64,000 nucleotides of DNA from contig NZ_URAR01000005.1 in the NCBI RefSeq assembly GCF_900545795.1, positions 67,730 to 131,729 on the forward strand, read 5' to 3'. Position numbers and translations under genes: made by a program. The notes beneath the pieces were generated by a model. That model saw only the letters and a list, made by a program, of their open reading frames with translations, was not told the origin of the DNA and ran no database searches. Position 1 is the first letter of the stretch. Every line of letters begins with the position of its first letter. The stretch comes from an uncultured Veillonella sp. GTDB taxonomy: Bacteria > Bacillota > Negativicutes > Veillonellales > Veillonellaceae. Shown in pieces: positions 17,078-25,488 of the stretch.

Positions 17078-17168
17078 GTGTATGTCCTCCTAAAAATAAA
17101 ATACTCGCTAAGCCAAAGTAAACGTTGGAGACTCGTATACTTCGCCTGCGTCCTGTGCGTTAAGCACC
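17078..17168 (-). promoter_or_regulatory. rpsO 5' leader, possible S15 autoregulatory element
   Basis: The transcript between the predicted start (about 17168) and the ATG is about 90 bases long and contains a GTGC-TTAAC-GCAC hairpin followed by an AGGACGCAGGCG stretch and the ribosome site. S15 leaders in several phyla fold to mimic the 16S site; I cannot confirm the fold by eye. Confidence 0.35.
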
Positions 17169-17174
17169 TTTAAA

Positions 17175-17203
17175 AGTATACTATACTTCACACTGCTTGT
17201 AAA
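17175..17203 (-). promoter_or_regulatory. rpsO promoter
   Basis: On the minus strand TTTACA (17198-17203) and TATACT (17175-17180) with 17 bases between, a near-consensus sigma-70 type promoter about 100 bases upstream of rpsO. Confidence 0.8.
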
Positions 17204-17220
17204 GGCCTATTCTAGCTTAA

Positions 17221-18009
17221 TTAACCCAATGCCATACGGTCGCTAACAGTTTCCCCAGCTACTTCAAAACGCTCTAGTAAATCAGCAACTGTAAGCTTTG
17301 CCTTCTCTTCATCGCGCACATCAAAAATAATGCGCCCATTATTCATCATAATAAGACGATTGCCGAAGCGAAGCGCATCGCGCATATTATGAGTAATCAT
17401 AAGAGTTGTTAGATTATATTCTTTTACTAACTTGTCCGTTAAGGATAATACATTTTCAGCTGTTTTAGGATCTAAAGCTGCCGTATGTTCATCTAGTAAC
17501 AAAAGCTCTGGGCGCAACATAGTAGCCATCAATAAAGTAATGGATTGACGTTGCCCACCACTTAAGAGCCCCATACGAGCAGATAAACGATTTTCTAGAC
17601 CTAAACCTAATAAAGAAAGACGTTCTTTGAATAATTCTCGTTCTTTAGGTACGAAGGCCCACTTCAAGCCCATGGATTTACCACGGCGCAAAGCTAAGAG
17701 AAGGTTTTCCTCAATTTGCATATTCCCTGCTGTGCCGAGCATAGGATCTTGGAATACGCGACCAATAAAGGCCGCTCGTTTATATTCAGGCATTTTAGTA
17801 ATATCTGTGTCATTGATAGTAATACTGCCAGAGTCCACTGGAAATACGCCAGCAATAGAATTTAACAACGTGCTCTTGCCAGCCCCATTGCCGCCAATAA
17901 CAGTCGTAAAATCGCCAGATTCAAGACGTAAATTCACGCCATGGAGAGCCGTTTTTTCATTGACCGTGCCTTTAAAGAATGTTTTTACTAAATCTTTTAC
18001 TTCTAACAT
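17221..18009 (-). CDS. ABC transporter ATP-binding protein (TrpXYZ-type importer)
   Basis: 262-residue ATPase with Walker A GGNGAGKSTLLN, signature LSGGQRQSITLL, Walker B LLLLDEHTAALD and the H-loop ITHNMRDAL. The DEHTAALDP form and gene order (binding protein, LivH-like permease, ATPase) match the family of importers annotated as TrpXYZ, some of which carry aromatic amino acids. It energises the permease encoded 12 bases upstream. AAGGAGG precedes the ATG. Substrate is not proven by sequence. Confidence 0.9.
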   Translation of the reverse strand: MLEVKDLVKTFFKGTVNEKTALHGVNLRLESGDFTTVIGGNGAGKSTLLNSIAGVFPVDSGSITINDTDITKMPEYKRAAFIGRVFQDPMLGTAGNMQIEENLLLALRRGKSMGLKWAFVPKERELFKERLSLLGLGLENRLSARMGLLSGGQRQSITLLMATMLRPELLLLDEHTAALDPKTAENVLSLTDKLVKEYNLTTLMITHNMRDALRFGNRLIMMNNGRIIFDVRDEEKAKLTVADLLERFEVAGETVSDRMALG

Positions 18010-18021
18010 GGTGGTCCCTCC

Positions 18022-18891
18022 TTATCGACTCTGCCATTTAGCTTTTAACGTTGGCAAAGCCAATGCAATGGCTACAAGAATGGCAGTGAATAGTTTTAAA
18101 TCATTTGGTGGCATACCTAAGTACAGCACTACAGCAATTACTATGCGATACACCACGGAACCGAGCACCACGGCTGTAAGATTTTGCACGAAAGAACGTG
18201 TACCAAATAAAACTTCCCCAATGATTACAGAAGCCAAACCAATAACGATAGTCCCTACGCCCATGCCTACATCTGCATAGCCATTACCTTGAGCGACTAA
18301 GGCCCCAGCAATAGCTACAAAAGCATTAGATAAGGCTAAACCAATTAAAATCATCGTATCTGTATTCACACCTTGAGCGCGAATCATTTGTGGATTTACA
18401 CCAGTGGCACGGATGGCAGCGCCAATTTCTGTACCAAAGAACCAGAATAAAAATAGACCTGCTAACACAGCCCCTAATAAGCCTACGATAGTTAACGCCC
18501 AAGTAGGTGCCAAGTGAATTTTTTCTAAATATGTATAAATAGTGTCCATGCGCAATAAAGACACATTAGCCTTACCCATAACATGTAGATTAATAGAATA
18601 CAAGGCAATCATAGTTAAAATACCAGCTAGCAAAGCAGGAATCTTTAACTTCGTATGCACTAAACCAGTTATCACACCTGCCAGCACGCCCCCAATGGCA
18701 GCACCTACGATGGAAAGCACTGGATTAAATCCATTGACAATTAAAGTAACCGAAATAGCAGCCCCTAAAGGGAAAGTACCTTCCACTGTTAAATCAGCAA
18801 TATCTAATACTCTAAACGTAATAAATACGCCAATCGCTAATAATGACCACAATAAGCCCTGGCCTAATGTGGAAATAATTAAATTCTCCAT
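18022..18891 (-). CDS. ABC transporter permease (TrpXYZ-type importer)
   Basis: 289-residue integral membrane protein with about eight to nine hydrophobic helices and the branched-chain-permease-like layout (FRVLDIADLTVEGTFPLGAA near the N-terminus, RATGVNPQMIRAQGVNTDTM as the cytoplasmic coupling loop). It forms the channel with the ATPase downstream. I use the ATG at 18891, preceded by GGAGGGTGTT, rather than the ATG four codons upstream at 18903. A hairpin with a T run lies between the binding-protein gene and this one, which would lower its expression. Confidence 0.88.
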   Translation of the reverse strand: MENLIISTLGQGLLWSLLAIGVFITFRVLDIADLTVEGTFPLGAAISVTLIVNGFNPVLSIVGAAIGGVLAGVITGLVHTKLKIPALLAGILTMIALYSINLHVMGKANVSLLRMDTIYTYLEKIHLAPTWALTIVGLLGAVLAGLFLFWFFGTEIGAAIRATGVNPQMIRAQGVNTDTMILIGLALSNAFVAIAGALVAQGNGYADVGMGVGTIVIGLASVIIGEVLFGTRSFVQNLTAVVLGSVVYRIVIAVVLYLGMPPNDLKLFTAILVAIALALPTLKAKWQSR

Positions 18892-18913
18892 AACACCCTC
18901 CATATGATTTGCA

Positions 18914-18943
18914 AAAAGAAAAGGACCGAAGCCCTTTTCTCTT
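18914..18943 (-). terminator. Intraoperonic hairpin between binding-protein and permease genes
   Basis: On the minus strand GAGAAAAGGGC-TTCG-GTCCTTTTCTTTTT: a stem of about ten pairs with a stable TTCG tetraloop and a short T run. It lies 8 bases after the binding-protein stop. It probably acts as a partial terminator or 3' mRNA stabiliser, giving more binding protein than permease. Confidence 0.7.
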
Positions 18944-18950
18944 GTTTATC

Positions 18951-19931
18951 TTATTTATTTGCTTCCTTTAATACATCAGCAGGAATCGTAATGCCAAGCT
19001 TTTTAGCTTGTTCTTCGTTGACTACAAGTTTGAAATTTGTCTGTGCTTCAATTGGCATGTCACCAACTTTAGATTCTCCAGATAAGATTTTCGCCCCCAT
19101 TACACCTGCTTGGAAGCCTAATTGATAGTAATCTACAGAGTAAGTAGCTAAACCACCTGTTTTAATTAGATTATCTTCGCCTGGGAATACAGGAATCTTA
19201 GCTGAATCTGTAATCTTAACTAAGTTAGGCATAGAGGATGCCACAATATTGTCAGTTGGTACATAAATAGCTACAACGCCTTGAGATACAAGATTTTGAG
19301 CTGCTTGTTGTACATCATTTACATTGGATACAGTGGCCTCTACCACTTCAATGCCTTTTTCTTTTGCATGTTTCTTCATGCGTTCAGCTTGAAGCTGGGA
19401 GTTAATTTCATTAGTACTGTATAAAATGCCAATCTTTTTAGCTTCTGGCAAAATAGTTGCAATTAAATCCACTTGCTGTTCCACTGGATTCATATCTGTT
19501 GTACCACTTACATTGCCACCTGGTTTTTCATTGCTTTCAACCAATTTAGCCGTTACATAGTCAGTGATGGCTGTACCTAAAATAGGAATATCACGACTTG
19601 CATTAGCCATTGATTGTGCTGCCGGTGTGGCAATGGCAAGTACTAAATCTTCACGTTCAGACACGAAGCGTTGGGCAATACTATTTAAGTTAGATTGATC
19701 GCCCTGTGCATTTTGCTGATCGATTTTTACATTATCTTTAAAACCTTTGGATGCTAATCCATCTACAAAGCCTTTATTTGCCGCGTCAAGGGCAGGATGT
19801 TCTACAAGCTGTACAATCCCTACTTTATAGGTTTTGTCGCCACCACTGCTAGAATCACTACCACAACCAGCCACTAAGCCTACTACCATCAATGCTGCCA
19901 ATGCAACTACTACACGCTTTTTCCACATCAT
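18951..19931 (-). CDS. ABC transporter substrate-binding lipoprotein (TrpX-like)
   Basis: 326-residue lipoprotein: signal peptide with lipobox LVAGC (lipid-modified Cys23), then a two-lobed periplasmic-binding fold of the ABC_sub_bind family (YKVGIVQLVEHPALDAANKG, ILGTAITDYVTAK, IGILYSTNEINSQLQAERMK, YYQLGFQAGVMGAKIL). It captures substrate in the periplasm for the permease/ATPase encoded downstream. Relatives include TrpX-type binding proteins, so an aromatic amino acid or related ligand is a fair guess only. It has its own strong promoter and tandem ATTGCAAT repeats upstream. Confidence 0.92.
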   Translation of the reverse strand: MMWKKRVVVALAALMVVGLVAGCGSDSSSGGDKTYKVGIVQLVEHPALDAANKGFVDGLASKGFKDNVKIDQQNAQGDQSNLNSIAQRFVSEREDLVLAIATPAAQSMANASRDIPILGTAITDYVTAKLVESNEKPGGNVSGTTDMNPVEQQVDLIATILPEAKKIGILYSTNEINSQLQAERMKKHAKEKGIEVVEATVSNVNDVQQAAQNLVSQGVVAIYVPTDNIVASSMPNLVKITDSAKIPVFPGEDNLIKTGGLATYSVDYYQLGFQAGVMGAKILSGESKVGDMPIEAQTNFKLVVNEEQAKKLGITIPADVLKEANK

Positions 19932-19991
19932 AAAAAGCTCCCTTCTACTATACTACATTTATCCATCTACACGGGATATTTAATACTACAC

Positions 19992-20020
19992 ATTATAGCT
20001 TTTTTCTAATTACATTTCAA
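19992..20020 (-). promoter_or_regulatory. Promoter of the ABC importer operon
   Basis: On the minus strand TTGAAA (20015-20020) and TATAAT (19992-19997) with 17 bases between, about 60 bases before the ATG of the binding-protein gene. Confidence 0.85.
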
Positions 20021-20027
20021 TAGATGG

Positions 20028-20059
20028 ATTGCAATTCACATATTTTTTAATTGCAATTC
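20028..20059 (-). promoter_or_regulatory. Tandem ATTGCAAT operator-like repeats
   Basis: GAATTGCAAT occurs twice, at 20028-20037 and 20050-20059, with starts 22 bases apart (about two helical turns), immediately upstream of the -35 box at 20020. The core ATTGCAAT is itself palindromic. The placement suits an activator or repressor controlling the importer. Confidence 0.55.
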
Positions 20060-20082
20060 TCTATCTCACTTAATGCATATTC

Positions 20083-20451
20083 TTATTTTAAAAAGCCATT
20101 ACGCTGTAATGCTTCTTCCCATTCTGCTTCTTTAAAGCCAACTAATACAGTATCTGGCAAAATCAAAATAGGACGCTTTACTAACATACCATTACTAGCT
20201 AATAAGGCTAATTTTTCCTCTTCACTTAAGCTTGGCAATTTATCCTTAATGTTTTCACTGCGATATACTTGACCAGATGTATTAAAAAAGGCTTTTATTT
20301 CTTTGCCGCTTTTAGGCAACCATGCACCTAGTTCTTCAGCGGTTGGATTTTCTTCCTTAATATTACGAGCTTCAAATTCTATATTGTGTTTTGTTAAATA
20401 AGACTTGGCCTTCTTGCATGTAGAACAAGTTGGATACTCTACTAATAACAT
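20083..20451 (-). CDS. ArsC/Spx-family thioredoxin-fold protein
   Basis: 122-residue protein of the arsenate reductase/Spx superfamily: YPTCSTCKKAKSYL with a CxxC pair (Cys9, Cys12), FNTSGQVYRSENIKDKL and LVKRPILILPDTVLVGFKE. The CxxC resembles Spx more than classical ArsC (CX5R), but the C-terminal Spx helices and polymerase-binding residues cannot be assigned, so the role may be thiol redox or regulation. GGAGGTGGACT precedes the ATG. It stands alone, 85 bases after the next gene, upstream of the ABC importer. Confidence 0.85.
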   Translation of the reverse strand: MLLVEYPTCSTCKKAKSYLTKHNIEFEARNIKEENPTAEELGAWLPKSGKEIKAFFNTSGQVYRSENIKDKLPSLSEEEKLALLASNGMLVKRPILILPDTVLVGFKEAEWEEALQRNGFLK

Positions 20452-20536
20452 AGTCCACCTCCGACTTATGGCTTACTACTTACATAAAAATATTTACATA
20501 TATTGTTTACAATAAGATTCACTATCGTAAAATCAA

Positions 20537-20875
20537 TTACCGAGCGGCTTTCAAACTTAGTGCCATCTCTTCAGTTAACCCATTGGCTGCTAAAACATAA
20601 GTTTTTAAATTGCCCCGTTCTAAAGCCAGTTTCATGACGGGCACTTCAAAGGGATCTAATAGAACGGACATAAGACATGAACCATCATTAACATATCCAG
20701 CAATGGCTTCGCCCATTTTAGGGTCTAAGGTTTCCCTTTTTACTATAGAGCAAAACTCTTCCATCATACCTTTCACAGCTTCGGCACAAAGCTCTCGGTC
20801 TGATTTATATTGTTCAGCCTTGTCTACTTCAATATCATAAATATCAACCTTTACAGTTTGCTTAGACTGAGACAT
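20537..20875 (-). CDS. Hypothetical protein coupled to M18 aminopeptidase
   Basis: 112-residue acidic soluble protein not recognised. Its start ATG overlaps the stop of the M18 aminopeptidase gene (TAATG), so it is almost certainly translated with it. It has two Cys (in DRELCAEAV and EEFCSIV) and a C-terminal region with the LERGNLKTYVLAANGLTEEM segment. No signal peptide or membrane helix. It might be a small partner of the peptidase, but that is only inferred from coupling. Confidence 0.75.
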   Translation of the reverse strand: MSQSKQTVKVDIYDIEVDKAEQYKSDRELCAEAVKGMMEEFCSIVKRETLDPKMGEAIAGYVNDGSCLMSVLLDPFEVPVMKLALERGNLKTYVLAANGLTEEMALSLKAAR

Positions 20876-22269
20876 TATTTTAAATCCTCACCCTTAGTCT
20901 GTAAAAAGGCTACATAGCATTTTTTAGCTTCATAAATATCGGCTTTACTTGTTACTTCCCAAGGCGCATGCATGCTGAGTACCGCTACACCACAGTCAAT
21001 AACATTCATGCCGTATAGAGCCATGATATAAGCAATCGTACCGCCCCCACCAAGGTCTACGCGGCCAAGCTCTGCCGTTTGGAAGAATACTTTGTTTTCA
21101 TCCATAACACGGCGAATAAAGCTCATGTATTCAGCATTAGCATCATTAGAACCAGATTTACCACGAGCACCAGTGAATTTATTGAATACTACACCTTTAC
21201 CCAAGAAGGCAGAGTTTTTAGTTTCAAATGCAGATGCATAAAGAGGATCAAAACCAGCGCTTACATCAGAAGACAACATACGGCTTCGTTCCAAAGTGCG
21301 GCGCACTGCTAATGGAGATGTTAAGCCCGCTGCTTCAAGAAGCTCAGCTACAACATTTTCAAACCAACGAGATTGCATACCTGTAGCACCTACAGAGCCA
21401 ATTTCTTCTTTATCAACTAATAAAGTACAAGTAGTTCGTTCTACCTTATCAACTTCTAGCATAGCTGCTAAAGATGTGTAAGCACATACGCGGTCATCTT
21501 GGCCGTAAGCAATAATCATGCTGCGGTCAAAGCCCATTTCACGCGCTTTACCAGCTGGTACGATTTCAAGCTCTGCAGACAGTAAATCTTCTTCCGTAAA
21601 ATTATATTCTTTTTCAAAAATATCATTTAAGAATTTACTTACCCCTTCTTTTAACTCCCCTTTAACAGGACGGCTACCGATGAGAAGGTCTAAGTTTTCA
21701 CCTTCAATTACTTTAGCCGCTTTCTTTTCCATTTGTTCTTGCCCTAAATGTGGCAATAAATCTGTTACACAAAATACTGGATCAGTTTCTTTTTCGCCAA
21801 TGGAAATAGGAATTACTGTGCCATCTTTCTTAACTACTACACCATGTAAAGCTAAAGGCATAGCCACCCATTGATATTTTTTAATGCCCCCATAATAATG
21901 AGTATCTAAGAAAGCTAGATTGTCTTTTTCATATAGTGGATTCTGTTTAACATCTAAACGTGGAGAGTCAATATGAGCCCCTAAAATGTTAAATCCATCT
22001 TCTAAATCTTCATTGCCAATATTAAATAAGGCAATAATTTTCTTCATATGCACTGCATATACTTTGTCGCCTGGTTTAATACTTTCTTTAGCAAGTAATA
22101 CATCGCGAAGGTTTTTATATCCTTTAGCTTCTGCTTGACGAATCGTTTCATCAATACATTCGCGCTCAGTTTTACCTATATTTAAGAAATCCATGTACTC
22201 TTTACTTAACTGCTCCACAGCTTGTAAATCAGCTTCACTATAATCATGCCACGCATATTTGCGTTCCAT
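20875..22269 (-). CDS. M18 family aminopeptidase
   Basis: 464-residue zinc aminopeptidase related to the M18 group that removes acidic or neutral N-terminal residues in the cytoplasm. Family blocks: GAHIDSPRLDVKQNPLYE (metal His and Asp), LVDKEEIGSVGATGMQSRWF (catalytic/metal Glu pair), SADVSAGFDPLY and the C-terminal VLSMHAPWEVTSKADIYE (metal His). A second, different M18 gene is present at 53706-54998. AAAGGATGG precedes the ATG. Coupled to the downstream 112-residue unknown gene. Confidence 0.93.
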   Translation of the reverse strand: MERKYAWHDYSEADLQAVEQLSKEYMDFLNIGKTERECIDETIRQAEAKGYKNLRDVLLAKESIKPGDKVYAVHMKKIIALFNIGNEDLEDGFNILGAHIDSPRLDVKQNPLYEKDNLAFLDTHYYGGIKKYQWVAMPLALHGVVVKKDGTVIPISIGEKETDPVFCVTDLLPHLGQEQMEKKAAKVIEGENLDLLIGSRPVKGELKEGVSKFLNDIFEKEYNFTEEDLLSAELEIVPAGKAREMGFDRSMIIAYGQDDRVCAYTSLAAMLEVDKVERTTCTLLVDKEEIGSVGATGMQSRWFENVVAELLEAAGLTSPLAVRRTLERSRMLSSDVSAGFDPLYASAFETKNSAFLGKGVVFNKFTGARGKSGSNDANAEYMSFIRRVMDENKVFFQTAELGRVDLGGGGTIAYIMALYGMNVIDCGVAVLSMHAPWEVTSKADIYEAKKCYVAFLQTKGEDLK

Positions 22270-22348
22270 AATAACACCATCCTTTATACAAAAATAAAAT
22301 AATAATTTTTTAATATCAAATATCTACATTGAATATGTTAGCTTGTTA

Positions 22349-23353
22349 TCACTTTGAAGTTGTTTTGATTTCAGCTTGCTCTCGTTCTTTTTGCTTTTGA
22401 GCTAACCGCTTTAAATAGGCCTCTTCTTTACGGCGATTCACTTCAGTACGCTCTTTATAGAGAGTATGTAGCTTTTCTGGCGCCTCTGTAAGCATTTTAG
22501 TTACATAAAAACGCAATATGCCACCTTTTCTCATCTGTTTGCCAATGCGCCAATGAACAGCAAATTCACCATGATGTGGGCAGCGGCCTAAGGATATAAA
22601 TTTATCCCCTGACAAGCGCTGAATCTTTTTTAAATTAAGCAAGCTTTGACAATATGGACAATGCGCCTTATTAACGCGTCGATCATGAAAAACTTGCCGT
22701 TTATCCTGAAAGTTTTCATAAATAAAAAAGCTTAATTCATCAGGAAAATAGGCCGGTGCATATACTTTTTTTATAATCTCATCATATTGTTCAATTCCCT
22801 GTTTAAAGGGAATAGCCTTGCATATACGGCCTGTAAAAATTGAGTCATGTAGCGCATTATGAGCTGTCAGTTCATCACTGGAAATGCCAAGTTCTTCCAT
22901 AGCTTTGACTAAGGCCACTTGCTTGGAGTCACCATGCACTAAATGAGCAAACAAAAGTTGAGCATCATACCATGGCCGTATGCCATGTGTTGTAAGGCCA
23001 TGCAATTTTAAATTTTCTCGAAGCATGACGATATCGTCTGAGCCCCAAGTTAATAAAATAGAATCGTCTCCACACCAGCTTTCAAATTGCCTATAGGCCG
23101 TAGGAAAACTAAGTCCCATAGACAAGTCTTGCGCTGTAATATGCGTGAGCTCTTCTACATGCTTATGCATCTTAGTTAAATACTGTGGTTTGACCAACAA
23201 ATTTAAGCTATCCACATGTTCTAATTCTTCATCTAGTTTGATAGCTCCAATTTGAATAATTTCCCCTGATACGGGAAGCCCCGTGCGCTTCATAAACCCA
23301 ATATCATTGGCAAATGGTTGGTTCCACTCTAAATCAAAAATTATATAATTCAT
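22349..23353 (-). CDS. DEDDh 3'-5' exonuclease with C-terminal zinc-ribbon-like region
   Basis: 334-residue protein. The N-terminal half (1-190) is an RNase T/DnaQ-type exonuclease: IIFDLEWNQPF (motif I, D and E), LTWGSDDIVMLRENL (motif II) and TAHNALHDSIFTGRI (motif III, with the H and D). A second half has two Cys pairs (CPYC and, later, RCPHHGEF) that could bind zinc, and a basic Lys/Glu-rich tail. The start overlaps the stop of the broken heptosyltransferase gene (TAATG). Whether the substrate is DNA or RNA is unclear. Confidence 0.85.
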   Translation of the reverse strand: MNYIIFDLEWNQPFANDIGFMKRTGLPVSGEIIQIGAIKLDEELEHVDSLNLLVKPQYLTKMHKHVEELTHITAQDLSMGLSFPTAYRQFESWCGDDSILLTWGSDDIVMLRENLKLHGLTTHGIRPWYDAQLLFAHLVHGDSKQVALVKAMEELGISSDELTAHNALHDSIFTGRICKAIPFKQGIEQYDEIIKKVYAPAYFPDELSFFIYENFQDKRQVFHDRRVNKAHCPYCQSLLNLKKIQRLSGDKFISLGRCPHHGEFAVHWRIGKQMRKGGILRFYVTKMLTEAPEKLHTLYKERTEVNRRKEEAYLKRLAQKQKEREQAEIKTTSK

Positions 23354-24440
23354 TATATGTCCTCATTACAGGTTTCTTGTAAGAGCGTCTGTGCTGCTTC
23401 AATTACAGCCTCTTTAGTTATGACACTAACACCTTTATATTTTCCTTCTTTAATAATTTGTTTCATGCTCTTGCCAATTTCATACTGATCCATTGATTCT
23501 AGCACAATACAATTATTCGTATAAGGTCCATAAAATTTAGGATTTGAAGGCCCATATAAAGCCACTAGTGGCACGCGCTGACTAACAGCTACATGCATAG
23601 GACCAGAATCATTTGTAATAAATAAATTACAATGGCGTATAGCAGCGGCTAGTTCGCCTAAGCCAAAGGCACCAGTAGCAACAATAGGCGTATGATTCAT
23701 ATGATTGACTACATCACGCACCATATCTACATCCATAGGCCCACCAAAGAATACTACCTTATAACCTTTTTGACAAAAGAAATCTGCCACCTCAGCAAAT
23801 CGTTCCTTTGGCCAGCGTTTTTCTGGTACAGCGCTTCCTACATTAAACCCAATCAACGTATCAACATCGGATACGCCATGACTTTCATAAAAGTTTCGTA
23901 CTGCTTCATCCCATTGCGAACAGCTATATATTTCTAAGCCTTTATTGGATATATCTTGTACACCTAATTGCTCCAATACATTGATATACATATCAGCAGC
24001 GTGACGAGTTTTTCTATCAAGCCTTGTATATTTTGACATAAAAGGTCTAAATAAAAAATGACTCATCTTTCTGGTGATTTCGTGTCCCTGTGCGTTGGTG
24101 GTTAGTATGCCGCGCCAATTTCATAGGCTAAGAAACTAGTGCGCTCATTAGGATGTAAGTTAATAACTATATCAACAGGTCTCCCTACAACGTTCTTAAT
24201 CGATTTACCAATGCGACGTAAAGCACCTATACTATTATGACGGCCTTTTTTATCCACTGTAATAATCGTATCAATATTGGGATTATATTGCATAACTTCT
24301 TTTAGTTTTTCATCCATCACATATGTAATATGGCTATGTGGTGCCGCTTTTCTCAAAACATGCAAAAAAGGTGTAGTCAAAATGACATCGCCTAAATGCA
24401 TCAAAAACGTAACCACAATATGTTTATGATCAAAATCCAT
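23353..24440 (-). pseudogene. Heptosyltransferase family 9 gene split by a frameshift
   Basis: Two adjacent minus-strand pieces together make one glycosyltransferase family 9 protein. The first (24102-24440) has the N-terminal HIVVTFLMHLGDVILTTPFL lobe and stops at TAA (24102-24104). The second (23353-24066 from its first ATG, open further upstream in the other frame) has the C-terminal donor-binding lobe, including FNVGSAVPEKRWPKERFAEV and TNDSGPMHVAVSQRVPLVALYGPSNPKF. Loss of one base near 24104 would explain the shift. GAGGAG precedes the start. The neighbour upstream is an intact paralogue, so LPS core extension may be altered, unless this is an assembly error. Confidence 0.85.
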
Positions 24441-24450
24441 AAAGTACTCC

Positions 24451-25479
24451 TCAATTCGTAGATAGTTCTAATATTGGCTTCACTTCGTCCATTACTTGAT
24501 CTACAGTAATTTGAGCCATACATTCGGGATCATCAATTAAAGGCTCCTCTACAGTAGCTCTAGAAGTAGGCGATTTTATAATATGCACATAAGATCCCCC
24601 ATAAGGACCGGTTCTATCTGGTGAAGTAGGGCCAAACAAAGCGATTAACGGCCGTTTCAAAGCATTTGCAATATGCAAAGGTCCCGTATCAGCACTAATA
24701 TAAAGGGCACTATGCCCAATAAGTTCTATTAATTCCAGTAGATTAGTCTGCCCAATCATATTAACTACCTGTGAAGAGGTCGCCACGGACTTTATGGACT
24801 CGCCTTTACTAGCATCATTAGGAGCGCCAATTAAAACGACCGGCAAGCCTGCTTCACTTAATCGAGTAGCTAACTGTGCAAAATTCCCTATAGGCCACTC
24901 TTTTACAGCCCAACGCGCACCAGGTGCTACCACAATATAAGGATGATCCATAGAAAGACCTCGGGCCTCTAGTTTGGCTCGTACAGATTGAGCAGCCTCT
25001 TCAGAGCGACGTAAAGGGAATTCAATGGAATCAACTCGTCCGCCTAAAGCGCGCACTGTATCTAAATAGCGCTCAATAACATGTCCATATTGATTGGGTC
25101 CAACCAAGGCCTTATTAACTAATTTACTTCCTTCGCGGAGCTCCCAATAACCATATTTTTCTTTTGCCCCACTTAAAAAAGCTACAATGGCACTCTTAGC
25201 TAAGCATTGTAAGTCTAAACACATATCAAACTGGCGACTCTGAAGTTCACGGCGCAATTCGAGTAAATAAGAAATAGATTTTAATTTTTTCTTATTGATA
25301 TACAGTACTTCATCAATATAAGGTTCACCCGGTAATACAGCACTGAATTGCTCATGAACTGCCCAAGTTATTTTAGCTTGTGGCCAATTTTGACGAATTG
25401 CATGTAAAGTAGGTAATGCATGAATGACATCGCCTAAAGAGCTCATTTTTATAATCAATATATTTTTATAGTCTTTCAC
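24451..25479 (-). CDS. waaC: Lipopolysaccharide heptosyltransferase I-like (GT9)
   Basis: 342-residue glycosyltransferase family 9 enzyme expected to move L-glycero-D-manno-heptose from ADP-heptose to Kdo-lipid A at the inner membrane face. The N-lobe has ILIIKMSSLGDVIHALPTLH; the C-lobe has VVAPGARWAVKEWPIGNFAQ and the sugar-nucleotide motif ISADTGPLHIANALKRPLIA LFGPTSPDR. The start is GTG with AGGAGG five bases upstream. It directly follows gmhB and precedes the broken second heptosyltransferase gene. WaaC is favoured over WaaF because of the KMSSLGDVIHALP pattern, with moderate certainty. Confidence 0.85.
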   Translation of the reverse strand: MKDYKNILIIKMSSLGDVIHALPTLHAIRQNWPQAKITWAVHEQFSAVLPGEPYIDEVLYINKKKLKSISYLLELRRELQSRQFDMCLDLQCLAKSAIVAFLSGAKEKYGYWELREGSKLVNKALVGPNQYGHVIERYLDTVRALGGRVDSIEFPLRRSEEAAQSVRAKLEARGLSMDHPYIVVAPGARWAVKEWPIGNFAQLATRLSEAGLPVVLIGAPNDASKGESIKSVATSSQVVNMIGQTNLLELIELIGHSALYISADTGPLHIANALKRPLIALFGPTSPDRTGPYGGSYVHIIKSPTSRATVEEPLIDDPECMAQITVDQVMDEVKPILELSTN

Positions 25480-25488
25480 GATGACCTC

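Noticed and set aside
17627..18280. 217-codon plus-strand frame opposite the ABC permease and ATPase genes
   Set aside because: It spans two real genes with strong family motifs on the other strand; no ribosome site and no recognisable protein.
19932..20082. T-box or other riboswitch in front of the importer
   Set aside because: The leader after the predicted start is about 60 bases, too short, and no T-box consensus or terminator/antiterminator pair is seen.
24066..24066. Independent short glycosyltransferase starting at the internal ATG
   Set aside because: It would lack the whole N-terminal lobe, has no ribosome site, and its frame is open upstream into the missing part of the same gene.
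24066..24110. Programmed ribosomal frameshift in the heptosyltransferase gene
   Set aside because: No slippery X-XXY-YYZ heptamer or strong downstream hairpin is visible at the frame change, and the family is not known for recoding.
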